The position numbers and the translations under genes are program-made. A DNA stretch of 64,000 bases from Polyodon spathula (lineage: Eukaryota; Chordata; Actinopteri; Acipenseriformes; Polyodontidae), in NCBI RefSeq assembly GCF_017654505.1, contig NC_054559.1, positions 5,185,281 to 5,249,280 on the forward strand, written 5' to 3'. Positions 37,069 to 48,739 of the stretch are shown here, piece by piece (the first letter of the stretch is position 1; each line of letters begins with the position of its first letter). A model generated the notes under the pieces. That model saw only the letters and a program-made list of their open reading frames with translations, was not told the origin of the DNA and made no database searches.

Positions 37069-37164
37069 AATACAAGCAACAGCACGTTTCATTCACCATT
37101 CACCTCGTAGTGCCATGTATTCCTTTCTGGTCTGACGTCAACCCACCCAGCCAGCTGTGTCACA
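37069..37164 (+). mobile_element. LTR-A copy, right part
   Basis: AATACAAGCAACAGCACG, then GGTCTGACGTCAACCCACCC and a TGTGTCACA end, corresponding to the last ~100 bp of the solo LTR at 18738-19385. Together with 33877-34261 it frames the CR1 insertion. Confidence 0.75.
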
Positions 37165-37917
37165 ACGGTCTATGAACTCAAACACTTTTTCGTTTCGTTG
37201 TGCGGGAAAACATTTTTTCAGCAAGATAAGTATGATTTTTTTCCGCGTCTTACTTTCTGAGAGTGTATGTCTACATTTTTCAGTATAGGTTAGATTAACT
37301 CTATCGTGTTGATGGACTCGTGATCGTGTGTATGTGTAATGGCAATGTGTCTGTGGTTAACCGAATCAGCTCACACGGTTCCTCATTGAATGAAGAGATT
37401 TTGTCAGATTTATTATTTTAAGAGATTGTTTTGATTATTTACAGCAATACAGATTAATGCTGGTTGTTGTAAACAAATTTATTATTTTAAAGTGTTCAGT
37501 ATACTGTCCAACCCCACGCTGACAACAGCGTTGTTCATAATAGCTTGCAGTATTGCATTTAAAATGTCTAAAAGTCTTTCTAATTTGCTTATTCAAGTTT
37601 ATTTGAAATATATGTCTGTGAAATTTATTGAAAGAAGTTGTTGTCTTGTAAAGTATTTGATTTATGTTTGTATGTTAATGGACATTGGAGTGTGAGTTCG
37701 TTTAACCACTTCAACACCATTCTATTCTATGATTAGTTTCTCAGTCTAGCGTTTCAGATTTCATTCCCAAAGGTAGTGCTAGTACTGTGGAATGTGCAGT
37801 GAAGGTCAGGGGAGGGTCAGGTGACATTTGTATCCAATTGCATGTCATGTAGCGATTCCAATCTACCTCTGGACGTTTAGAAGACTGAGATATATTGCGG
37901 GAAGCCATTCAACTTTT

Positions 37918-37920
<3 letters not shown>
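37165..37920. other. no feature recognised
   Basis: AT-rich sequence with no exon or repeat ends identified. Confidence 0.4.
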
Positions 37921-37994
<74 letters not shown>

Positions 37995-37996
37995 TA
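37921..37996. repeat. (TA)n(CA)n compound microsatellite
   Basis: About 30 TA units and a short CA run, ending at the left tip of a Tc1 element. Confidence 0.96.
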
Positions 37997-38604
37997 CACT
38001 GAACTAAAATATAAACAACAAACACAATTGCATTTTATTGATGGCGATTTGAATGCACAGAGATACTGTGACGAGATCCTGAGGACCATTATCGTGCCAT
38101 TCATCCGCCACCATAACCTCATGTTTCATCATGATAATGCTTGGGCCCATGTCGCAAGGATCTGTACACAATTCCTGGAAGCTACCTGCTTACTCACCAG
38201 ACAGGTCACCAATTGAGCATGTTTGGGATGCACTGGATCGACATGTATGACAGTGTGCTCTAGTTCCCGCCAATATCCAGCAACTTCGCACAGACATTGA
38301 AGAGGAATGGGACAACATTCCACCGGCCACAATCAACACCCTGATCAACTCTATGCGAAGGAGATGTGTTGCGCTGTATGAGGCAAATGGTGGTCACACC
38401 AGATACTGACTGGTTTTCTGATCCACTCCCCTACCTTTTTTTTTCTTAAGGTATCTGTGACCAACAGATGTATATCTGTATTCCGTCATGTGAAATCCAT
38501 AGATTAGGGCCTAATGAATTTATTTCAATTGACTGATTTTCTTATATGGACTGTAACTCAGTAAAATCTTTGAAATTGTTGCATGTTGCGTTTATATTTT
38601 TGTT

Positions 38605-38609
<5 letters not shown>
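37997..38609 (+). pseudogene. Tc1/mariner element (family D), 5' interior deleted
   Basis: Ends CACTGAACTAAAATATAAAC and, inverted, GTTTATATTTTTGTTCAGTG. Only about 20 bp of the left end remain before the sequence jumps to mid-transposase: TQLHFIDGDLNAQRYCDEIL-like, MFHHDNAWAHVAR (second D), a frame break, SPIEHVWDALDR (E), MRRRCVALYEANGGHTRY and stop near 38409. The helix-turn-helix and first D are gone. This is a common fish Tc1 family. The element lies between TA/CA and TG/TA arrays. Confidence 0.88.

Positions 38610-38692
<83 letters not shown>
38610..38692. repeat. (TG)n(TA)n compound microsatellite
   Basis: About 28 TG units (one interruption) then about 14 TA units, adjoining the right tip of the family D element. 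Confidence 0.95.
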
Positions 38693-38696
<4 letters not shown>

Positions 38697-39070
38697 TTTA
38701 AATTATTATTTTTGGTTTTATTATTAGTTTTACTTGTTTAGTTGTAGTTTATATAGTTTTTAGTGAAAGCTAAACGTACGTGGCCTTTAATAATGTTTTT
38801 ATCTCTATACTGAACATGGGTATGCAGTATACAGGAGCATAAAAGGTTAATGAAAAACACAGTTTAGGTCATTTATTTGTGTTTTATTCATCATATGTTA
38901 ACATTTTATAGCAACTACAGGTTAGAAAACATTGTTATTATTTTCAAAATCCAGTACCTGGGAAGGGGTTTTACATCTGGAGTTGAAGTGGTTAATATCC
39001 CATATCCCATATCAAATTTCTAAACTTGCTTTCCAAAAAAAAACAAAAAAAGAAGATATTTTTCATGCAG
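38693..39070. other. intron-like sequence before the exon cluster
   Basis: AT-rich, no repeat recognised. It ends in the acceptor TTTTTCATGCAG. The plus frame extends upstream (SKLAFQKKTKKEDIFHA), but an exon starting further left would need a poor acceptor. Confidence 0.4.
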
Positions 39071-39173
39071 AATCCATACAAAAAGCTCACTATTACCTGA
39101 GGAAGGCTGTTGACCCTAGTGTCAGCACTTCAGAGCTTGCAACAGAGGTGGAAAACTTCAATAAGAAAATGAG
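39071..39173 (+). CDS. host-gene exon (phase 1-2)
   Basis: The 103-nt exon lies between acceptor GATATTTTTCATGCAG and donor ATGAG|GTGATT. It encodes SIQKAHYYLRKAVDPSVSTS followed by ELATEVENFNKKM, a charged, helix-forming stretch with no repeat signature. Its end phase matches the next exon exactly. I do not recognise the family. Being part of three consecutive phase-matched exons within 650 bp is the main support. Confidence 0.6.
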
Positions 39174-39299
39174 GTGATTCGGGCTGTCTATCACTTTATG
39201 CATACATATAGCTTATATTTATTGCAGTCTTGAATAGCTAGATATACATCCTATATACATTTGTATTTTTGATAACAGCATTCATTTTTTTATCTACAG

Positions 39300-39397
39300 A
39301 CCCAATCTGCATTATTATGAAGATACAGCATCAGATTCAGAACAAGAATGCTGCAAAAAGACTATCCTTCCATCTGCACCAAAGATTAAATTACCAG
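39300..39397 (+). CDS. host-gene exon (phase 2-1)
   Basis: 98 nt after the strong acceptor TTTTTTTATCTACAG and before donor CCAG|GTAATT. Joined to the preceding exon it reads RPNLHYYEDTASDSEQECCK, then KTILPSAPKIKLP. The acidic DTASDSEQE patch looks like a casein-kinase-type or linker region. A second frame is also open, but only this one matches the upstream phase. Confidence 0.6.
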
Positions 39398-39578
39398 GTA
39401 ATTCATATATTTTCACAAATGCAGCTTGATAAGCAGACATTTATCCTGGGTGTAGAATTGTTTCAGACTCACATATGGTATAATGCATAGGGTCCTGTGG
39501 TCTTTCATTATGTCTGCATATGTCTTTCACCAACAAATAAGAGAATATTACAGCTAAAAATAGAAATATTCTTTGCAG

Positions 39579-39719
39579 TGTTTTTTTCTAGCCAGACAGC
39601 AGAATGTCAGTCTGTATCTGGAAGCAGATCGCCTCAATATTCTATGGAGCTTTCACCATTATCTCACAGCACACCCCCGCCCCCTATCCAGGAAAGGATG
39701 CCCTGCCAGTCGATGAGTG
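39579..39719 (+). CDS. host-gene exon (phase 1-1), possible GC donor
   Basis: 141 nt following acceptor AATATTCTTTGCAG. In phase 1 it reads VFFSSQTAECQSVSGSRSPQ, then YSMELSPLSHSTPPPPIQER and MPCQSMS: a Ser/Pro-rich, SP/TP-containing, probably disordered and phosphorylatable region. The competing acceptor TTCTAG at 39591 would put it out of frame. The donor appears to be the rare GC type (AGTG|GCAAGT at 39720); no GT donor fits the next exon as well. Confidence 0.55.
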
Positions 39720-40183
39720 GCAAGTTTTTTTTTAGTTTTTTTTATCTTCATGATCTGGCCATACCAATCTCCCAAAGCGTAGGCGTTCCTTATTAGTCGG
39801 GCGACTCCTAATCTTATTAAACGTATCTCCTACGCCACTTGTGCATTACGGCTCAAAAACCAACTCAAAACATATTATTGTGTGAGAATATATTCCAATA
39901 TAGTATTCTCTATATACTCAAATTTTGCTACCTTCAATAGAGAATTGCCATGGTCTGACATTTTGACAGTCTGCACACACCCATCAAATTGTGTTACCTT
40001 CAATAGAGAATTGCCAAGGTCTGAAAATTTGACAGTATGACATTTTTATACCTTCAATAAAGAACATTATCAAAGTATGATATATTTTAGCCATCTATCA
40101 CTTGGTAGACCTAGAATAATTACTAAAATACTGTATTACATTGTCACAACACATATGATTTCATATATATGGGAACTATATTG

Positions 40184-40232
<49 letters not shown>

Positions 40233-41076
40233 GTTTTGTGTTTATTAATACAGTAATTTGCCTGTTGTGAGTTCCGATAGTATGTGTTATTGTTATATAA
40301 TTTGAAAATAAGTCACGTTAATTATATGACATTAATTTAGTTAGACTGTTTTAACTAAACCAAAAAAATAACATTTATAGCTACGCATTTTGGTAGAGGC
40401 ATCAGTGTTTGATCAGGTAGGAGATTTTTACAAGGTAGCAAATTTTGATACTTTTACACCTGAAATTTTGATAAAGTAGCAAAAATTTACATTACACCAG
40501 GACAATCCTGGTGTAATTTTCCCAGGCCATCTAGCAACCCTAGTCATACCCACCATCTCTTGCATGGCACAGTGTCTACTATGAATACGTTATCTGTGTA
40601 AGAGTTGCAGAATACAAGTTTTACACAAACTATTTAACAAGAAGTTGTCGTGTTTTTTAATTTAATTTGTTAATTCATCATTTTTTTATATTGCTTTATC
40701 AGTTTATGATGACAACACAAAAGGAACACATTGTTTTTCAAAGATAGTTATAATATCTAAGTAAAGTGAATTCTGTTACATTCTCATTTAGGTCTTACAG
40801 AAAAGTTATTATTCATTTTAAAGAGGCCCAGATTCTTTTTTGGCACCGCAGGCCGGGAACGCTGTATCTGTGTCCCCACCTGCTTTGTGACCTAATTAAA
40901 TGAACAAACTCAGTCTTATCACACTGAGACTGTATGAGCTTCCTGTACACTTTCGAAGAGTAAAGGCATCATTGAAAAAGATGAGATGCAAGTATAAATG
41001 TATATAGGCTAACACTCATGGCTGGAAATGCATTCTCTGTGAATGTTCTAGTTAAACTGGTAACAAATATACTAAC

Positions 41077-41079
<3 letters not shown>
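39720..41079. other. intron-like; degenerate tandem repeats, (ATT)n and a palindrome
   Basis: Three imperfect units starting ACCTTCAATA at 39930, 39996 and 40050 carry GAATTGCCAAGGTCTGA. An (ATT)n array lies at 40190-40229. ATTACACCAGGA / TCCTGGTGTAAT form a perfect 12-bp inverted repeat with a 3-base loop at 40491-40517. No exon is convincingly supported; a frame after the acceptor at 40792 ends in a stop without a donor. Confidence 0.55.
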
Positions 41080-41146
<67 letters not shown>

Positions 41147-41150
41147 TATA
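41080..41150. repeat. (TA)n microsatellite
   Basis: About 35 TA units with one slip. Confidence 0.96.
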
Positions 41151-41159
41151 AGAAATTAT

Positions 41160-41209
41160 ATTTCATTGGAAATAATTGGGGCTTAATTTCATTGGAAATA
41201 ATTGGGGCT
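41160..41209. repeat. 25-bp tandem duplication
   Basis: ATTTCATTGGAAATAATTGG plus GGCTT occurs twice head to tail with no visible mismatch, so the duplication is recent. Confidence 0.9.
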
Positions 41210-41760
41210 TAAAGCAGATATGTTATACAGTTGAACTGTAAAATTAGTGTATAGATCAACTTTCTGTACAATGTTTAGATCTTGGGTCAAATGACTTGTA
41301 TAACTTCTATAGCAGCACATCTTAAATATCAATGGAGATTAAAGTTTCTTTTTTTTTTCAAATAACATAGCTTTCTTGATGGAATTAAACTAGATTATTG
41401 CCTTTGTATTGCTTGAAAAAAGCAAAACATGTAAACAAATACACTTTAAAAAACAAAACATGTGTTTTTCATGTGAAAGTCCTACAATTGAGGTTCTACA
41501 AGGGGAGTGCTTTCTACAAGGGGAGAGTATTATAGAAGGTAGGTTAAATGAAACTTTTCAGTCATGCGCACAATGCAGGAGACAGTATTAGAGGTGTTTC
41601 GAAAGGTACATTATATAAAAGGTTAATTCTTAGGGGCAACCCTTAGTGAGTTATAACTACTTAAATAGGTGTTCCATTAATATAATGAATACATGTAAAT
41701 TAGTGTAAATTAAAGACATGCAGGACCGTAGTTATGATATTATGATTTTAAAATACTGTT
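41210..41760. other. no certain feature; weak exon-like frame near 41475-41538
   Basis: The frame SPTIEVLQGECFLQGESIIE before GTAGGT looks protein-like and holds a short internal repeat (CTACAAGGGGAG), but its phase does not fit the neighbouring exons and its acceptor is weak. Confidence 0.3.
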
Positions 41761-42908
41761 AGAACATAAGAACATAAGAAAGTTTACAAACGAGAGGAGG
41801 CCATTCGGCCCATCTTGCTCGTTTGGTTGTTAGTAGCTTATTGATCCCAAAATCTCATCAAGCAGCTTCTTGAAGGATCCCAGGGTGTCAGTTTCAGCAA
41901 ATTTACTGGGGAGTTGATTCCAGACCCTCACAATTCTCTGTGTAAAAAAGTGCCTCCTATTTTCTGTTCTGAATGCCCCTTTGTCTAAACTCCATTTGTG
42001 ACCCCTGGTCCTTGTTTCTTTTTTCAGGCTGAAAAAGTCCCTTGGGTTGACACTGTCAATACCTTTTAGAATTTTGAATGTTTGAATTAGGTCGCCACGT
42101 AGTCTTCTTTGTTCAAGACTGAACAGATTCAATTCTTTTAGGCTGTCTGCATATGACATGCCTTTTAAGCCCAGAATAATTCTGGTCGCTCTTCTTTGCA
42201 CTCTTTCTAGAGCAGCAATATCTTTTTTATAGCGAGGTGACCAGAACTGCACACAATATTCAAGATGAGGTCTTACTAGTGCATTGTACAGTTTTAACAT
42301 TACTTCCCTTGATTTAAATTCAACACTTTTCACAATGTATCCGAGCATCTTGTTCGCCTTTTTTATAGCTTCCCCACATTGTCTAGATGAAGACATTTCT
42401 GAGTCAACAAAAACTCCTAGGTCTTTTTCATAGATTCCTTCTCCAATTTCAGTATCTCCCATATGATATTTATAGTGTACATTTTTATTTCCTGCGTGCA
42501 GTACCTTACACTTTTCTCTATTAAATGTCATTTGCCATGTGTCTGCCCAGTTCTGAATCTTGTCTAGATCATTTTGAATGACCTTTGCTGCTGCAACAGT
42601 GTTTGCCACTCCTCCTACTTTTGTGTCGTCTGCAAATTTAACAAGTTTGCTTACTATACCAGAATCTAAATCATTAATGTAGATTAGGAATAGAAGAGGA
42701 CCTAATATTGATCCCTGTGGTACACCGTTGGTTACCACACTCCATTCTGAGGTTTTTCCTCTAATCAGTACTTTCTGTTTTCTACATGTTAACCACCCTC
42801 TAATCCATGTACATGTGTTTCCTTGAATCCCAACTGCGTTCAGTTTGAGAATTAATCTTTTGTGCGGGACTTTGTCAAAAGCTTTCTGGAAATCTAAATA
42901 AACCATGT
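41761..42908 (-). mobile_element. 5'-truncated CR1-like LINE, copy 3, open RT frame
   Basis: The minus strand begins inside the RT at VYLDFQKAFDKVPHKRLILK and stays open for about 360 codons to a stop at 41830. It contains NGVPQGSILGPLLFLIYIND, the intact active site KFADDTK, the conserved LVRPHLEYCVQFWSP and ERVQRRATRI thumb motifs, and the C-terminal RVWNQLPSKF. The tail ends with two AAGAACAT units (plus 41761-41776). Lacking endonuclease and promoter it cannot move, but the absence of stops and close similarity to copies 2 and 4 point to recent insertion. Confidence 0.92.
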
Positions 42909-43347
42909 TCAATGTTCCAACATTAAATTATGCATTCAATAACAAAATCTGATTATAATTAAATTAAATGGCTAAGCAACAGCCTTCATAAAATCAGCAA
43001 ACTGTTGTTAATGGCATATTAATTCATTGATAACACTTTTGCTGATAAAAATGTTAATCAAGACATAGTGAATGTCAGAAGACTGCATTAGTGCATTTAT
43101 CACCTTTGATAATATTCTTCCAGAATCCCACTTTTCAACGCCACATTCATTTGACCGTTGCGATGCAATGTTTTTCTCTAGCAGGTTTCCATTAGCATGC
43201 ATGGTACAGTCATGCACAGTACAGCCGCTGCTTAACGATTTTTCCTACCGGCAACTCAGGAAGCATTCAGGGGTCTTAATAATTTTAGATTCCAAGGGTT
43301 GTTTAAGACGAACAATTCATAAATGTATGTCTTTCCCTGCTACACAG
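42909..43347. other. intron-like sequence
   Basis: Between the LINE 5' truncation and the acceptor at 43347. No repeat was recognised. Confidence 0.4.
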
Positions 43348-43427
43348 CCTGTTCTAGAAGTAATAATATCTCTGCCATGATCAATAATAATCTGCTGAAT
43401 CCACTCAATCCAGTGTACTTGACACAG
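43348..43427 (+). CDS. host-gene exon (phase 1-0)
   Basis: 80 nt between the strong acceptor TCTTTCCCTGCTACACAG and donor ACACAG|GTAAAG. In phase 1 it reads ACSRSNNISAMINNNLLNPL, then NPVYLTQ. It is exactly the phase needed to link the 39579 exon (ends phase 1) with the 44623 exon (starts phase 0); the other two phases fit less well. The family is unknown. Confidence 0.55.
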
Positions 43428-44201
43428 GTAAAGAGAAGCTTGTTTGCCATGTACTGACATCAAATACCACATTAAAGGCTACCATAAAATGTAGTTTACC
43501 AAAAAAAAAAAAAAAAAAAAACTAAAAACCTGCCTGAATTGAGATTTATGACTAACACTCGACAAGATTTTGGTAATCAAGACTCGCAACTGTAAATTTT
43601 GAAATGCACTAAAATCATTCAAAAACAGCTGCCATACATACCAATTGCTATGAGCATGGCCTAATATGTTTAGATCAACCTCTTCCTCAAAAAGTTATTT
43701 TTCAAAGAATTAAAAAAGAGATACTATTTCATCCCTCCATACAGACGTTTGAGAGCTGTACAGAAAACATGGTTATTTGAATCAATTAAAATTTACATAC
43801 CTGGTATGTGTCATCTAAAAAAAAACAATGGTAAATAAATCAGGCAGCTGGGAGGACATTTCTTTCTTCAAGGCAGACATTTTATAAATGTTTAATCACC
43901 AGTAAAGTAACAGTAGTTAATGCAAGCATGGTGTGCCTTATCAGAGACAACCAAACTTCAATAAATCCTAAAATCATAAGCATCAATGGGGAGCAATACA
44001 TGGATGTTACCAAAAATAGATTACAAGTGCTGATGTATGAGTTTAGGAGCACTTATTTGCACATCAAGTTGCTATTCATTGGCAGTGCTGTAGGAGGGAG
44101 TGTTTGGATTATGTTAGCCCACAGTGGCTTTGAGTTCCAGCTACTGTGACATGGTGAAGGAACGAGAGAGAAAGAGAGAGAAAACTGCAGCAGATCAGGA
44201 T

Positions 44202-44263
<62 letters not shown>

Positions 44264-44622
44264 AATTAAAACATTGGAGAACGAGATGGAACTGCCTCCA
44301 ACACACAACAAGTAGACGACCCTGCACAACTCCAAGCAGGATCTAAAATAGGCAAGGATATCATGGTTTTTTTTTTACTGGAAAATTGTTATTTATCCAC
44401 CTCTTCCAAGTCTGGCAGTGGTAGTGGTCTGTGCAATTTTTTTTAGTTTGTTTCGGGGGGAGGGGAGAAAAGAATTGAGCTATAGTTGTAGATTGCTTTT
44501 GCTTCACTAATATTGCTACCGGGGGAGCCTTAGAAGACACTACAAGTGGACTGATGGAGATGAACAAGTTCAGGTTTTTTTTATGCTTCTGTTTGAAATG
44601 GATGGATTGGTTTTATCCATAG
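43428..44622. other. intron-like; (GA)n at 44203-44261 and an A-run at 43501
   Basis: Contains about 29 GA units (44203-44261) and a 20-base A-run near 43501. The plus ORF 43928-44149 is not flanked by splice sites. Minus Ser/Leu-repeat ORFs are microsatellite artefacts. Confidence 0.5.
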
Positions 44623-44702
44623 GTGTTTAAAACAAAAACAATTATAAAGCCAAACGGAAAATGGGAAGCTTCAGAGAAGAGGGAATACGAAGTAACTGAA
44701 AG
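44623..44702 (+). CDS. host-gene exon (phase 0-2)
   Basis: 80 nt after acceptor GGTTTTATCCATAG and before donor GAAAG|GTAAGC. Only phase 0 is open: VFKTKTIIKPNGKWEASEKR, then EYEVTE. It follows the 43348 exon in phase, giving NPVYLTQ-VFKTKTIIKPNG across the junction. The Lys/Glu-rich composition and lack of repeat similarity favour a real host exon. The next downstream exon must begin in phase 2; none was convincingly found before 54.7 kb. Confidence 0.55.
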
Positions 44703-46762
44703 GTAAGCAATTTGAGTTTTACTTCATGGAACTTTGCATGTTTGCATTTTCAGTGTAACCAACATTTTGATTCTATGAAAGAAAAAAAAAAGGTCTCATT
44801 TTTTAAACAGCTTTCTCAAGCTTTGGAGGATTTACAGTGAGTTTCTGAAACTGGCATCCTAGCAACTGCAGGAAGTAAAACGCGAAAGTAGAGCATTGTT
44901 ACTGAAAATAACCCTTGTAATTCCAATAAATCAGTGAAATATGCCAGCATGTTCTTTAGGGTTTTCCACAAACTCTTTATAGAGAACATTTATAAGGTGT
45001 GTGTTTGAAATATGTTTGAACAGGAGTTAACTCTTCTTATATACATGTCAGATCCTGGAATTCATATAAAGTGTTATTATAAAGTGTTATTCAGTTACTG
45101 TGCTGTGGCTTGAATATATTAGAAAATGTTTGTTTCTGGGTGACACTTTGATTTCGTGTGTGGGTAGAGGTAGATTTTTGTTATCTATTTTAACACTTTG
45201 TAATAAGAACATGGTTTAAGGAGACTTAAACCATTAGTGTCAATTACCTATTATTTTATGCTGATTTGTCCATAAAAATAAGAAAAATAAAGCCTCCTTT
45301 TCTTGTGCGAGTCTGAGTTATATTTTTACTCCAAAAATAAATAAATATTTATATAAGATGATCCATCATGAAAGAAAATTAGCAGCAGAACATTTGGTAA
45401 GTTATTATTAAATACAAAATAACAAGAACACGCAAATGAAACATAATTTAGGAATCTGATATGCCTGTCACACTTCCTCTCTCGTCTGTCTTTAAAATGT
45501 AATCGATCTGCACTCTCCAATGCAAAAAAATAATGTAGAAGTAACATGTAATTAAACGTGTTGAGTTTGTAATTTCAGTGTGAAGTTTTATATTTAAAAA
45601 TAAAATTTAAAAGTGGAATACACAGAGTAATTTGACACAATCTACATCAATTTGGAGTTCTGTTAATATACATCATTTTTCATTAGAAACACAAAATGCA
45701 GTTTAACACATTCTTTGTATAAATAGTATTTTATGATGAAATATATATGTAGCAACCACAGAAATAATGCATATATTGTAGTATTGTTAATCTCCTATTT
45801 ATAGACAACACATTAAAATGTGTATAATATGCTTAGAGTTTCTGACACATACACATTATCAAAGGGGTCTGTTTTTTGCCCATAATTAGTTATATAAAGC
45901 TCTTGTTGTGCTCTGAAACGTTAGCAATACTGAGTGACTCAGCAGTCAGACTCCTGTAAATTGTTTAAAAAACAGATGCACAGAAAATAATTTCTAAGAT
46001 ACAGAATCAAACACTTAAGTAGTATATGACTAAAAACATATATCATGCTCTGTATGCTAAAGGAACGATAAAAATGTAGTTCACTTACACTCCATTTAGC
46101 TTTTCAGTTAACTCTGTGTTTTGTTCAGCCTTGCTGATTTGCACCTGATTGTGTTTATGGGACAGCAACCCCTTCATTGCACAAAGCTAATGGAATTATT
46201 CATTAGAATTAGCATGAAAGCAGACACGGGTTGTTTATTTATTTTTTATTTTTTAAAAGTCACGTTGAAGATAACTGTAAACTTTCTGACAAAATCTTAC
46301 ACGGTCTTCACCCCTGTCAGTCCACTTTGCCCCAGGGGAGCCCTCTAGTGGACAGGCTTGGTTTTGCTGAGAACGGTGTACAGAAAAGCTGTGCACCTGT
46401 GTATTAATAACACTGTGCATCTACAACGTTGGCTGACATTGCGTAAAGCTATACCATTAATGATGTTTACGTATGCAAAGCAGCATGTTAAATACAGATA
46501 ATGAGCTGCCATACATTCATGAAATATTCATGACAAGGATTTTGCGCAGGCAAAAATTCTGCCCACTGAATGCTGCCGAAAAGCATTGAGTATAGGCAGC
46601 AGGAGCTGTGTATGATATCAGGGGGGGACGGGGGACGGGGACGGACACAAATACATTAATGTTATTTTAATATACCCTCGTATTTATTAAACTATTAATA
46701 TCTATTTTTACCAAACAAATGCAAATTGATTGAAAACATACAAATACATATATACTACTTTA

Positions 46763-46766
<4 letters not shown>
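44703..46766. other. no certain feature; acceptor-led frame at 46128
   Basis: An excellent acceptor (TCTGTGTTTTGTTCAG, 46127) is followed in phase 2 by an open frame, SLADLHLIVFMGQQPLHCTK and on, but no donor was found. A 26-nt segment at 44812-44837 before GTGAGT is another weak option. The rest is AT-rich. Confidence 0.35.

Positions 46767-46840
<74 letters not shown>
46767..46840. repeat. (TA)n microsatellite
   Basis: About 37 TA units. Confidence 0.97.
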
Positions 46841-46844
<4 letters not shown>

Positions 46845-46980
46845 AAACTAACTAAACTAACAAATAAATACAACCTCTAAAATAATACCTGAATAAAAAA
46901 AAAAATGTTGAGAAAAATGCAAATATATTCTTAAACATAAATAAACTACAATTGAACTCATGTTATACATGTAAATGTAC

Positions 46981-47178
46981 ACAGTGTGGAGTAGTGGTTA
47001 GGGCACTAGACTGTTGATCCCTGGGTTCGATACCAGGACACTGCTGCTGTACCCTTGAGCAATGTATTGCTATAGTAAAAACCGAACTGTATAAATGGGT
47101 ACCAGAAATTTTATGTGAAATAACTAATTGTAATTTGCTTTTGAAAAAAGAGTCAGCCAAATAAATTATTATTACAAA
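46981..47178 (+). mobile_element. tRNA-derived SINE (V-SINE-like)
   Basis: Box A-like GTAGTGGTTAGGGC at 46991 and box B GGGTTCGATACC at 47023 give a RNA polymerase III promoter. They are followed by a conserved body, CACTGCTGCTGTACCCTTGAG, and AACTGTATAAATGGG, typical of fish V-SINEs. The tail AGTCAGCCAAATAAATTATT lacks the usual GGATAAGGGCGTCTGC part, so it carries a small deletion. It ends in an ATT-rich repeat. Confidence 0.85.
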
Positions 47179-47572
47179 TAGAAGAGATAGTGCTCACGAA
47201 AACCCACCCGAATTGACCTTTATTTTACACACCTTATGATACAAATCATACCTTTATTCATAAACCTGCCTGGAATGCTCGGTTCCAAAGTTCCATTTGG
47301 GATGAAAATGATCCAGGCAATAAAAGTAAGTGAGTATAACATAAAACTAGTGAAAAAACCTACCCACCCTTTAAATACCTTTATTAATCAAACAGCAAAT
47401 GTTAACAGATTAATTACAGCTGTAATTAAATATAGTTACTAAAATAAGTAAACTTAGTAACAATGAACATTTTACTGCAGGTTCTTTCTGGCTTCAACAA
47501 AGTTGGAAGGTTACATTGTAACAACTTGTCAACCCCAAGCACATCTATCTATATTTCATATAGTTTGTTATT

Positions 47573-47880
<308 letters not shown>

Positions 47881-48400
47881 TACACATTGCTCGTTATGAT
47901 CTAAGATTATTATTATTAAGAATTATTGACGGGAAACACACATTCCAATGTTATTTTGCATACTGATTTGAAAGGGGGATGAGAGAAATAACCACTGCTG
48001 TAAAGCATGATTTATCATGCATTCATTTATCTAGCTGCATGATGCCAGTCCTCTGGTTTTGGCTGGAGTTCAGTTGCCTGTGTGTGTAGGTGTTAGGCCC
48101 TAAAGGTGTGCATGTGGGACTGAGACAGTCACGTACGCTTTCCACTATTCTTGTTTTTTGGTGGGAGAGTTTTAGTAAACTGAATTCTGAATTCTGCAGC
48201 TATTATTAGGGTTATTTACAATGTAAAGTGAAACTGCACTGCTTTACCTTTTAATTTTAAAATATAATCTTTGATGTAAGAAAAAAAGATGAAAAAAATG
48301 TTTTTCCTTTCTTCTTTAATGCATATACAATAAAAGTTATGTTGTGCAATGCCTATTTCATTCATTGTTCTGAACCTTGACAAATATTGACTGATGTGGC

Positions 48401-48403
<3 letters not shown>
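47881..48403. other. no feature recognised
   Basis: Sequence between two TA arrays with no supported feature. Confidence 0.4.

Positions 48404-48478
<75 letters not shown>
48404..48478. repeat. (TA)n microsatellite
   Basis: About 37 TA units followed by a T-run. Confidence 0.97.
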
Positions 48479-48481
<3 letters not shown>

Positions 48482-48739
48482 TATTTTTTTTTTTTTTATG
48501 TAGTTTATTTTTAGCAAATAAAATCACCAATAGAATATCTGCATTTTGTCCATGGCAGTCCACTCATAAGTGAGCAGAGTTGGGACAAAAACAGTTGGTG
48601 TCCCATCATGAATGAACACATAATTGGGAGTTTAACCAACAGGAAAGTCAAAATTCTGCCCTGCTTATTATAGAGACAGTTATGGAGAATTATATTGAGA
48701 ATGACTTAGTTACAAATCAATTTTTAAGAACTTTCTCAG

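Noticed and set aside
39592..39719. Exon start at the TTCTAG acceptor (39591)
   Set aside because: It puts the exon in a frame ending in a stop (ASR*); the upstream CTTTGCAG at 39578 gives the phase-matched open frame.
40792..40900. Possible exon after CTCATTTAG reading LTEKLLFILKRPRFFFG
   Set aside because: It ends at a stop with no donor and does not lead on to the 43348 exon.
44053..44327. Ser/Leu and Arg/Glu repeat ORFs
   Set aside because: Products of the (GA)n/(CT)n microsatellite at 44203-44261.
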